A DNA stretch of 64,000 nt from Prorocentrum cordatum. Lineage: Eukaryota > Sar > Dinophyceae > Prorocentrales > Prorocentraceae. The stretch covers positions 120,001 to 184,000 of the forward strand of contig CAUYUJ010014201.1 in assembly GCA_963575745.1 (NCBI GenBank), read 5' to 3'. Positions within the stretch are counted from its first letter, which is position 1; each line of letters starts with the position of its first letter. The notes below the pieces were generated by a model. That model worked only from the letters and a program-made list of their open reading frames with translations, searched no databases and was not told where the DNA came from. Position numbers and translations under genes: made by a program. Positions 55,701 to 64,000 of this stretch are shown here, in pieces.

Positions 55701-55719
55701 CCTCGTCAGGCAAGAGGCA

Positions 55720-55870
55720 AGAGGAGGAGGAGGAGGAGGAGGAGGAGGAGGAGAAGTGAGGGAGGCAGAGGAGGGCAGGGGAAAGGAACGACTTGGGAGG
55801 GCAGAGGAGGAGGAAGAGGAGAAGGAGGAGGAGGGAGGCAAGACGAGACAAAGCGAGCCGGGGGGGAAGT
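55720..55870. repeat. GGA microsatellite tracts
   Basis: (GGA)n at 55722-55757 and purine-rich sequence to about 55870, directly before dispersed repeat copy 4. Confidence 0.85.
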
Positions 55871-55872
55871 GA

Positions 55873-56003
55873 GAAAGGGCGGGCATTCTCCGAAAGCTCG
55901 GAAGTCTCCCAGCCTTTTGAGAAGTTTTCTAAGCCTTCCGCGAAGACACAAAAAACGTCTCAGAATGCGCGAGGGCTTCTGAGAAGTCTCGCCGCCTGCT
56001 GCG
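55873..56003 (+). repeat. Dispersed TTCTCAGAAGG repeat, copy 4
   Basis: Same motif order as 1312-1425: CATTCTCCGAAAGCTCGGAA, CCTTTTGAGAAGTTTTC, GCGAAGACACAAAAAACG and GGCTTCTGAGAAG, then ctcgctcgccgccg as in copy 1. The two long copies are roughly 80 percent alike by eye. Confidence 0.6.
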
Positions 56004-56110
56004 AAGGCCTCGCTCGCCGCCGAACGAACCAACGAATGGAGCCCGACGGCCTGCAAACCAACCGAGCTGCTGTGAGAGGCTCACACGCGGTGCCGACCGT
56101 CGGGAGGGCC

Positions 56111-56111
56111 C

Positions 56112-56160
<49 letters not shown>

Positions 56161-56162
56161 TG
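56111..56162. repeat. (ACG)n microsatellite
   Basis: About 17 ACG/GAC triplets. Poly-Asp on +, poly-Arg or poly-Ser on -. Confidence 0.95.
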
Positions 56163-57351
56163 AAGCGGGGCCTCCAGCGCGGGGAGGTCGCCGACGGCGA
56201 TGGCGTCGGCCTCCAGGGCCACGGCCTCGGCCCAGCCCCCCGCCGGGAGCCGGGCGCCCCCTAGCGGCAGCGAGACGCCCTGCGCGAGCGGCAGCCTCTC
56301 GGCGCCGTCGTCGTCGCCAGCCTCGCCGCCGCCCCCGCCACGCCGTCGTCGTCTTCCCCCCCGCTCCCGAGAGGGCGCCGCATGTGGAGTCCGCCGCCGC
56401 CGACCCACCTCCGTCAGGGAAAACGTTGAGCATGCCACGGCCCCAGAAGAGCAGCACGACGTAGGCCGCCGCCGCCTCCCCCCAGTGGAGCCCGCCGCTG
56501 CCGACTCACCTTCAGCAGGCTGCCCCACCCCAACGGGCAAAACCCGAGGACCGCCAGCTCCTGGGCCCGAGCTGGAAAGTGAGCTCCGCCACCCCCTGCC
56601 TCCTGGTCGATTCTGGGGGGGAAAGCAAGCGAGTGTGCAGCCGTTTGTTGCTTCAGGCCGGCGCTCAAGGCGGCCAGTCGTCGCCCACTCGAGTGGGGTG
56701 ACACAGCGAGCCATGCACTGATCAGAATAGCATTGATCCCCCAAGGGGTCCCCAAGAAGCCCCCAGGAGGCCACCTCCCTCCCTCCCTCCCTCCCTCCCT
56801 CTCTCCCCCTCCCCCTAGGAGGCCAAAATGGGGCCAACACCGCAGTACAACGTACAACCAATGATTTGGGCTTCCTCGCCGGAGCCGCTTTGGACGCTCC
56901 GACTACCCGCAGAACCCTCTGTCCAGGTCCAGGGGGGGAGGTAGGGGGAGGGGTAACCCACTCCCCGAAGGGGAAGAGGGAGGGGTGGAAGAGGAGACGC
57001 CCTAAACCACCTACGCCCTAAAGGGCTGGTGAGATTATTTGACTGAATTTCCTTAGCGGGTTCGTGGGTCCCTCAAGTTCTCCTTCAACGTGCCCCGACC
57101 AGCCTTCGCTCAACAACGGCCCACCAGTGTCCCGAAACCGACGAACAACCGGCGGCGCGATCGACTCCGATCTATTGCGAAGCGATGGACCTTCGGGGGC
57201 CACAACTCGAGCCTCCACCTCTGGCGGCCGGTCGGGACGGCCCGCGGACGCCCCCCTCGGATCGCCCTCGGCGGAGCGCAGCTGCAGGAGAGCACGCCAG
57301 TGCGAGGGGCGGCCCCCGAAGACCCCGTCTGAGAGACCCCGCCTCTACTTG
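56163..57351. other. Possible exon pieces on minus; repeated donor-like segment; (CCCT)n
   Basis: The minus reading at about 56330-56165 (LPLAQGVSLPLGGARLPAGG ... EADAIAVGDLPALEAPL) and at about 56640-56512 looks exon-like. Two copies of GTGGAGYCCGCCGCYGCCGA (56384 and 56485) carry donor-like GGTGAGTCGG and GGTGGGTCGG on minus. (CCCT)n lies at 56774-56806. No gene can be assembled. Confidence 0.25.
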
Positions 57352-57560
57352 AGGCCCTCCAGATGGGTCCCGGGCAGATGGGGTCGGAGGATCACGCCGC
57401 ATCGCCAATGCATCGTCGACGCATCGGCGATGCATCGGCATTGCATCGGCGACGTCGGCGATGCATCGGCGCCGTCGGCGTGGCGAAAATGGATCTCCAC
57501 ATCAAGCCGCATCGCCGATGCATCGGCGATGCGGCGCGATCGGACCCCGATAGGAGGCCT
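57352..57560. mobile_element. Foldback MITE-like element, copy 2 (209 bp)
   Basis: The left end AGGCCCTCCAGATGGGTCCC (57352-57371) faces the right end CGGACCCCGATAGGAGGCCT (57541-57560), an imperfect inverted pair matching the ends of the 21511-21700 element. An inner AGATGGGGTCGGAGGATC (57376) also matches. The middle is built of GCATCGGCGATGC palindromes (57400-57540). No clear target-site duplication. Confidence 0.55.
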
Positions 57561-59260
57561 GGGCTCTCGTAGCGTCGGCGGCGGCGCTCGAGCGACGAGT
57601 GGGAAAACGCGACCGCGGCCTCAGCGGGCGGCCGTCCACGCCCACGGCCGAGACCTCCGTGCCTCCGCCCCGCGCCCGCACGCCAAGCGCGGGGGCGGCG
57701 GCGTCGCTGACGGCCGAGAACGTCGCGCCTGGCCAGGGGAGCCCAGCCCAAGCAGCCACACCGTGAGCCTTGCTTCCTGCAGGTTTAGGTGGAAGCGGAA
57801 GAGAGCTTAAACATGGGACCGTACTGGAGAGTCGTTCTCGCTTCGCCCGTGGGAGTTACTGATCTCCAGCGGTGACTTACGCACTGTTTCGGGTGACGAC
57901 CCTTCAAGGCACAGTATTTCTTGCTAGCGTTCGAAATGGTTTCGAACTGGGGGTGTGCAATCTCGCGCAGAGAGCGCTAACGGGCCCCGCGTCGAGACGG
58001 CGTTGCAACGCATGCAAATGAACAGAGAGACATCGTCGTTGCAGTCAAAGGTGAAAATATGTGCCCTTTAGCTCCCACTTGCTGCAACGCTTCTGGGACC
58101 GGCCCCGTGTATCCCGCCATCGTTGGCTGGTCACTTTCGCCAAAACAAAGCCCTGAAGAGGGCGTCGTGCCTTGAGGCGCACGCCGCACCTCGTGATAGA
58201 CAGAAAGGGGGCGTGGGCTTGGGCTCGGGCTCCCGACGAGTCCTAGGGCAGCCTTGGAGGTCCAGCCCAGGCCACAGCGGCACAAGACAAGCAGCCAAGC
58301 GGCACAAGACAAGCACCCAGACGGCAGGCTGCCTTGGCAATCTTCGTTTTTGTTGATGTTGTTTTTGTTATTCTTCTGTCTACGTCGTCGAACTCCAGAT
58401 GTATGCCAGTAGGGCGGGCTTCCAGCCCTTGTCTAGCCACTCTGTCGGCGGCCGCCATTACCGACAACTTCGAAATACGACCAGGCCAACCTCTAAGGCG
58501 TAGCATCCCAGGAACGAACGGGCGAAGGTCGCCACCCCGCCTGGGGCCCCCGATCCCGCCCCTGCCGCGGCCGCCGAGAATCTAGACTTCCAGCCGCGCT
58601 TGAAAGCCCAACTGGAAGCGCGGCTGATCTGGCCCTCCTGGACTTGCGCGCGCCCCTGAAATATTATAACGTGAGCCCGCGGCCTGGGAGGCCCCTTGAG
58701 AATGGGGGCGTGTACCAGCGGTGGCGGACGCCGCACACTGCCCGAGGTCCCTAGAGAACAGGGGGCGCGTAGGGCAGGAACGGCTGGTGCTGGGTGCCGC
58801 GGACCGGCGGCCTCGGAAGGCCCTGGGTCGCCGAAGGCGTGGCCGTCGACCGCACCTTGGTCGGGCGAGGATCGGACTGGTACTGGGGGAGGGGGGGGGG
58901 GGGGGAAAACCATACCCGCGCCGATTCCTACGGCGTGGCAGCGGCCGCCTCTACGGCCAGAGGATAGCTCTCAGGTCCTGGTGGGCTCAGCACACTAAGA
59001 GAAACGCCTAGGGGCTCGAAGCCTGGTTCGGCGGGTCGTTGGCGTGGCCACGGTCTCCTGCTTCTCGCGACAGTCCAGCTACAATTTGTCGAGCTGGTCG
59101 AGTTTCCGTTGAGCTACCTCTCGATGTTGAGCACGATCTGGCATGTCCAGCTGGTTCTCTGTGAGTGTGGTTTCTCCGGCGCCTGCTGGGTCGCGACCTT
59201 TTCCCTCGGCCGTTGGCCCAAGCTCCACGCTGCAACTGTCCTCCGCAGAGCTCCTGCTTC
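57561..59260. other. No firm gene
   Basis: Minus-strand frames at 57759-57560 are Ala/Arg-rich next to the foldback element. 58275-58320 has a 22-bp direct repeat (gcggcacaagacaagcagcc type). A G-run lies near 58888-58905. No recognisable domain on either strand. Confidence 0.35.
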
Positions 59261-59570
59261 TCTTACACATTTTCCTTGACCACAACGTTGCTTGCAATAC
59301 TTGCAGAACCCCTATTCCTCGAGATGTTTCGCGCGCTGACAACGGGCGCACATCCAGAACTGGGGTGGGGACTTGGTACCGTTGCCATTGCCTCCTCCCG
59401 TGCGCCATGCGTTCCTCCAAAGAGTCGTCGCCAGTCCGTCCCATCCTCCGCGACATCGAGAGGAATGACTGTACGCGCGCGACGGCACTGGCTGTCACTT
59501 CGCTTGCTGGCGGAGGAAGAGCCGATTGGTTCGCTTGTGCAGCGCGGCGTTTTGAACCTCGCGCAAGCAA
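59260..59570 (-). pseudogene. Possible zinc-finger segment, LINE ORF1-like
   Basis: One minus frame contains FWMCARCQRAKHLEE, then a stop, then GFCKYCKQRC (about 59350-59290), a CxxC...CxxC pattern like the zinc fingers at the front of dinoflagellate LINE ORF1 proteins. The overlapping minus frame 59570-59079 is open for 163 codons and Gln/Arg/Glu-rich (REVAQRKLDQLDKL at the end). Which frame is real is undecided, and both may belong to a decayed element. Confidence 0.3.
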
Positions 59571-59611
59571 TGCCCTCGCGTTCGCGGAATAGCGTTCGGG
59601 GCACGAAACAG

Positions 59612-59660
59612 CTAGGAGGAGGAGGGAGAGGAGGAGGAGGAGGAGGAGGAGGATACGGCA
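59612..59660. repeat. GGA microsatellite
   Basis: (GGA)n, poly-Ser on the minus strand, at the 3' end of retroelement E. Confidence 0.85.
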
Positions 59661-59869
59661 CTGCCGACGGAAGCGTCGCGCTGAGCACGAGCGCCCACCA
59701 AGGGCGCCAAGCTGCTGGCAGCCTGGCTGGCCTGCGAAGAGGCTGGGACCCCACCGAAAGGCTCTCGGGTATCAGCCACGCAGACAAAAGAGACTGGGGA
59801 GTAAGTCCCGCAGCCTGGGTGAGAAGGTGGGCTCCCGTGGAGCCTGACCCAGTGAGTCTCAAGGTCTGA

Positions 59870-61260
59870 GACTAGTAGCGGACGAGGTGCGGGAACTCGA
59901 CGTGGGCCCTCCATTCCTTCGTCCGCAGGATGAAAGCCCTGCATGAAGAGGCGTCGGTTACGCACCGCCCGTTCTGACAGACGGCGCGTGCTCCCCGACG
60001 GGCAATCAATTAGGGGGTGACCAGCCGTGCCCGTCGTGAAAGCCCCACAGGAAACGCACAGGCAAACATGGCCCGAGGAAACCCAGAGTCGGTGGCCGCG
60101 AGCGGCCGTGGCAGGAACGGGGCCCGCTCCAGGCAGAGGCTCGGCTGGCACTGTCGTGTCGGCCAGCGAGGGCCGACTTGGGCGCTTGGAGCCGATCCGC
60201 CTCCGCTTGTCTGGGAGGAAGGTGGGTCCCGAGCGCTCTGGAAAAGAAAGAACCCTGGCAGCGGCATCAGCCTGGGCACTCGCAGCTCCATCCCAGGCAA
60301 TAGCGACGGGCTCGAAGCCCACGCGTGGCCTGACGTGTCTTTCAAAGCCAGGGAAGGGGCTGCGGGGGCGAGGCGAAGAAAGGGCTACCCAGGCCCGAGG
60401 AGGGGGGGGGATCCGCCTCCCCTTGGACACTCTCCTGGCCACGCGTGGGGGGCTCCGTCCGAGGGCGCGCCGAGCGAAACGAGTCCGATGGGGGGGCGAG
60501 ATCGCACGGCAGCACCGAAGCTGCTGCCCTCATTCGTCGGCATCTGCCCTTCATTGTCAGCCTGGGCGCGCGCAGCGTGTCCAGGAGGAGTGACAGTGGA
60601 GGGGCGCCGAGGGATGGCGGCAGCAGCGCGCAAACGAGCAGGGCAGGCAAGCACAGAGAGACGACGACGGGCCCTCTCTAGCTTCGAGCCCTTCCGACAA
60701 AACTCGCATCTCCAAATGCTGCGATGGGGAACCCGGGTGCAAACATGGCGCAGATGAACGGATTCCTCCTTGGGCTCCAGAGGGGCCGTGGCTCGCCGAG
60801 GGCGCCGACAGGCTTTCTTGCGGGGCCGAGTATCAACCCGCTGTTCGCCAAAGAAAAGCCATAGGGCAGTAGTACTCCATCGCAGGATGCGAGTGTAATG
60901 TTGGTGGCCAAGCTTCATAGCTTTGACCTGCGTTCTGGGGATGGAGTGGAGGTCTCTGCCATTGCGCGCAGCAAGGTCGGCCCGCCGGTTGCCTCGGGCA
61001 TCGGTGCTCTGGCCCTGCTGGTGCCCTTTAACTAGGATAACTCGCACATCGGACCTCGCCTCGCCCAGGTCAGAAATCTCGGCCCATATGCGTTCCCAAA
61101 GGTCGACGTTTAAACGCCGAGGCGAGCAGCGCCATCGGGCTCCAAGGGCAAGGCCGTCAACCAGGCCTTCGAAGTCGGCGCGCGCACAAACGGGGGGGGG
61201 GGGGGGGCAAACCTGGAGGACCTGAAGGAAAGCGAAAAGCTCGGCCCTAGGAGGAGGAGG
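59870..61260 (-). pseudogene. Retroelement E: RNase H and C-terminal zinc-finger part of a non-LTR element
   Basis: The minus frame from about 61245 shows RNase H1 landmarks: RAELFAFLQVL (Glu, about 61230), DFEGLVDGL (Asp, about 61165), VILVKGHQQGQ (His region, about 61030) and GNRRADLAAR (last Asp, about 60975). Downstream come KAMKLGHQHYTRILRWST and a Cys pair CEFCRKGSK (about 60700). In a shifted frame, GHVCLCVSCGAFTTG with a later C (about 60080-60030) resembles the final zinc finger of these elements. Frame shifts near 60400 and a GGA/TCC repeat at the front (61240-61340) show decay. The RT palm lies outside or is lost. Confidence 0.68.
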
Positions 61261-61340
61261 GGAGGAGGAGGAGGAGGAGAGGAGGAGGAGGAGGAGGAGG
61301 AGGAGAGAGGAGGAGGAGGAGGAGGAGGGGGGGGGGATTT
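61192..61340. repeat. Poly-G and GGA microsatellite
   Basis: A run of about 16 G at 61192-61207 followed by (GGA)n at 61245-61340. The poly-G falls inside the RNase H frame of element E. Confidence 0.9.
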
Positions 61341-61539
61341 TTGGCCGCTGCACTGCCGAGCGAGCACCACACAGGACTGGTCATACCTGCGGAGCTGCCC
61401 GCGCCGAGGTGCTACCATCCTTGAGATGGAGCCCTCGGCTGATAAGATTATGCCCGCTGATGGCCATGCAAAGCAGGCAAACGAGGAGACGGTGGGCAGC
61501 GACGGCTATACACACCGCTGCCCCTGGCCCTCACGTCAA

Positions 61540-62500
61540 GGCCGCGGTCGGAGAGGCCCAACCGAGCCCAGACCAAAACAGCAGAAGGGCGGCCACCAGA
61601 GCAAGTGTCACCGCAGGGGAGAGACATCCCCACGGCCGTGCAACAGGAGGACGAGGACAGCACGAGGCAGTGAAAAGGACGGCCAGCAGCACCTGCACGC
61701 CGAAATTCCAAGACCCGAGTTCCAGGGCCGGCAGCGTAACCAACATCGACGGGCGAAGCGCGGCATCACCCCAGATCGAACCTACCGCGTGAACCCATCT
61801 CACGCCAAGCCGAAGGCCAATTAAACGGCATGAGTGGCGATGGTCGGGGGGGGGGGGGGGGCGACAGACCCCCCCGCGCCCAGCCCAACCGCCATGGGAC
61901 TGGATGCGGCCCCCTGCGCGACGGGCACCGCAGGGGACTTCTCACCCCACGGCCGCGCGACAGGGGGGGCGAGGGCAACGCGAGGCAGTGAAAAGGACGG
62001 CCAGCGACGCCCGTTCGACGGAATTCCAAGGCCCGAATTCGATGGCTGGCTGCGTAACCAGCACCGCCTACTAGGGCACAGCACAACCCCAGATCGAACC
62101 CGCCTCGTGAGCCAACTCACGAAAGGTTGGGACAAAATCACTGCACGCCAGGGCCACAGTCAGGGGGGAACCTCCCCCGTGCCCAGCGCGCAAATGAAGT
62201 GCTAGGTCGACCCATGAGCAACGGTCGCCGCAGGGAGATGTCACCCCGCGGCCGCGCACCAAGGGCGGGGGCAACACGAGGCAGTGAAAAGGGCGGCCAG
62301 CGGCATTCGCTCGACGGAATTCCAAGGCCCGAATTCCAAGGCTGGCAGCGTAACCAACACCGCCGAGCGAGACACATCAAAACCTAAGATCGAACCCACC
62401 ATGCGAGCCCTCACGAGCCAAGGTGGTTGAGGTCACAGCACGACCAGGCCACGGCAGGAGGGAGACGTCGCCCCACAGCCGTGCGACAGGAGCGATTTAA
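61540..62500. repeat. ~305-bp tandem array, about 3.3 units
   Basis: Each unit contains gaggcagtgaaaaggacggc (61662, 61982, 62278), then gaattccaaggcccgaattc or a variant, then gcgtaaccaacaccg and agatcgaacc. A partial fourth unit (ggagacgtcgccccacagcc) is near 62462. A G/C-run at 61846-61873 separates units 1 and 2. No coding signal. Confidence 0.85.
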
Positions 62501-62791
62501 CGCGGCCCACCTGGTAGCCAGCCAGGCGGCCGTGAGACGAACAACAAGAAAAACGCCACTAAGACAGGCCAAACACACAGTGCTGCCCGCGCCGAGATGC
62601 GGACCAACCGCCAGGGCCTTGCCCCCGTGGCCAGGACCAGGAGACTCGCCCGACGGGCGCCGCATCAGTCAAACACACGAATCGCACTGAAGGCATCCAC
62701 GCCCAGCCAACATGCGTCGCTCTTCGGGTGCCTGCCAGACAGGATTCGGCCCCAATAATACTTAGACGAGCGGGGACACTGCGGCCCATCA
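62501..62791. other. No gene seen
   Basis: Short spacer between the 305-bp array and retroelement F. Nothing recognised. Confidence 0.4.
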
Positions 62792-63650
62792 TTACACCGT
62801 ACCACCCGTCGGGAAAGACTTGCACTTCATGCACATACATACAGTACTGCCATCAGAGCAGGACAGAACGATACATTTATGGCCGAGCTCAATGAGCTTG
62901 TTTTCGTAGAGCTTGCGAGTCGCAGAACATGCACTTTTAGGGGGCCAGCAAGACCTGGAGACCCTCAAGCATTGCTTGCACTGCCAGGACGTGTCTCTCG
63001 ACACCCAGAAGTGGCGGGCCTTTGGGCGCTGGGATCACGGGCTCCAGCTGCGGCCGCGTGGCCTGCGAGAGATCGCAAGCGGGCCACAGCCGGAGCAACC
63101 CGGCGGCAAGCGCGCAAACTTTGCGGGCAATGGCGAGGGCTCGATCGAGCCACTCAGACTGCTCAGGGCTCGGCTTCTGATGAGCCAAAGCTCCAAGCTT
63201 GGCATAGTGATCGGCGAGGTCGTTACCCGCCCTGCAAAACGTTAGATAATCGCCGCGACCCACATCATCGGAGGATATCTGACCCTTGACCTTACGAATC
63301 GGACCCATCTGCGAGTCCGCAGTCCAGATAAACATGCCAGCGTGCACGCGATTAAAAGCGAGGTGCTCAGAACGGGGCAGGGACCGGAGCTGCGCAACAT
63401 TCTGGCAACCACTATAGCCGACCGAGGGTTCCATGGCATTCTGGCAGGCTGCAGTGCGTGCAGCAAACTCACCTGCCTGCGCTGTCTGAGGGGTACGGAG
63501 AGCGGGGGGAGCATAGACATGACCCAACTCCTGCCCAGAATCGGACACATATACATATGGCCACCCTGTGCGCGACAGCTCACGCATGACGGACCGAATG
63601 CAAGAACCATCCATGAATAGGTTACCAGTAACATGATAATCATCACGCGC
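62792..63650 (-). pseudogene. Retroelement F: RNase H and zinc-finger part of a non-LTR element
   Basis: The minus frame from about 63640 reads LFMDGSCIRSVMREL (first Asp of RNase H, about 63618-63580). It continues with QAGEFAARTAACQNA (Glu), SGCQNVAQL where relatives have D-C, VHAGMFIWTA, KVKGQISSDD and GNDLADHYAKLG (last Asp, about 63225-63195). The normal second Asp is Gly, so this RNase H is probably inactive. Past a frame change near 62950 a Cys/His part, HKCIVLSCSDGSTVCMCMKC (about 62885-62835), matches the final finger of the same class as element E. The frame is otherwise open for about 235 codons. Confidence 0.68.
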
Positions 63651-63659
63651 TGGGTCACA

Positions 63660-64000
63660 CGCATGATGAAAGGTGGACTCAGCCTGGGTTGGGGCAGAGA
63701 AGAAATCTCCAGGATGAGACATGACCCTCCCCCGGGAGCCTGGTCCGGTCGATTTGGAGGGGGGGGGTGCCCGGCCGGCCGGCCCGGGCCTCCCCGGCGC
63801 GGGCCGGGGGGGGCCATCCGTTCCAGAAAGTCTGCTGGGGGGCCCACACCGAGCCAAGAGGCTCCCAAGAAGCTCTGAAGACGGTCCAAGAGGGCCCCGG
63901 GTCGCCGAAAAATCGTTCGAAGACGGCCCAAGACGCCGCCAAGACGCCCGAAGAGACTTCCAAGAGGCCTCCCAAGAGGGCTCCAAGAGGCCAATATCAT
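63660..64000. other. G/C-runs and CCAAGAGG-type short repeats
   Basis: GGCCGGCCGG near 63773 and, from 63840 on, many imperfect ccaagaggctccaagaag copies. Similar wording occurs at 17590-17670. The minus frame (SWEASWKSLRASW type) is repeat-derived. No gene. Confidence 0.5.

Noticed and set aside
56822-56845. GGCCAAAATGGGG as a dinoflagellate spliced-leader relic
   Set aside because: It shares only a few bases with the spliced-leader end (CCATTTTGGCTCAAG) and lacks the CTCAAG part; no other match was seen in the window.
57000-57030. CCCTAAA words as interstitial telomere repeats
   Set aside because: Only two scattered copies, with no array.
61750-62400. tRNA-derived SINE idea: TGGCTC...GAGG and GGTTCGATC on the minus strand of each 305-bp unit
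   Set aside because: The two boxes are only about 10-20 bp apart and the B box is off-consensus; no cloverleaf forms.
1-64000. CRISPR arrays, phage or bacterial defence systems
   Set aside because: The tandem arrays have no variable spacers, and no prokaryotic gene organisation or ribosome-binding sites are present.

Overview
The window looks like nuclear DNA of a dinoflagellate. It is very GC-rich and full of short tandem repeats and long G or C homopolymers. Intact protein genes are few. It carries many decayed non-LTR (LINE-type) retrotransposons whose reverse transcriptase, endonuclease, RNase H and C-terminal zinc-finger segments have the wording I know from dinoflagellate genomes, and gene-like blocks broken by G-run-rich spacers that look like introns. 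I cannot name the species. No rRNA, tRNA, CRISPR array, bacterial operon or spliced-leader relic was found.

Layout. 1-2.2 kb: low-complexity and tandem repeats. 2.25-3.74 kb: first copy of a composite repeat (73-bp units, then a GAGGCT hexamer array, then a 3' module); a second, longer copy lies at 43.35-45.60 kb. 3.74-15.53 kb: a retrotransposon on the + strand (element A) is split in its reverse transcriptase gene by a 9,026-bp retrotransposon on the - strand (element B). An 11-bp direct repeat flanks B, and B ends in a short poly(A). 15.6-18.06 kb: CAT microsatellite, 160-bp tandem array, purine tract. 18.07-18.87 kb: decayed gene of unknown function. 20.3-22.1 kb: microsatellite, a foldback MITE-like element and dispersed repeats. 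22.71-26.74 kb: a multi-exon gene of unknown function on the - strand. 27.5-35.4 kb: weak gene-like segments on the - strand, separated by (GT)n, poly-G, a degenerate GGTCTAGGG field and an AT-rich GATG island. 37.06-42.36 kb: a large gene of unknown function on the - strand with an HMG-box-like patch and several frame breaks. 45.6-48.7 kb: repeats, one likely terminal exon and a CAC array. 49.46-54.3 kb: retroelements C and D (- strand). 55.7-57.6 kb: triplet repeats, a dispersed repeat and the second foldback copy. 59.26-61.35 kb: element E (RNase H plus zinc finger, - strand). 61.4-62.5 kb: ~305-bp tandem array. 62.79-63.65 kb: element F (RNase H, - strand).

Apart from element A and the 18-kb relic, nearly all protein-like signal is on the - strand. 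The two best gene candidates, ending at 22,711 and 37,056, are not recognised functionally. The clearest biological event is the nested retrotransposition at 4.7/13.7 kb. Several reading frames break by one base at or near short homopolymers, so it is unclear for each whether the cause is decay or uncorrected sequencing error.
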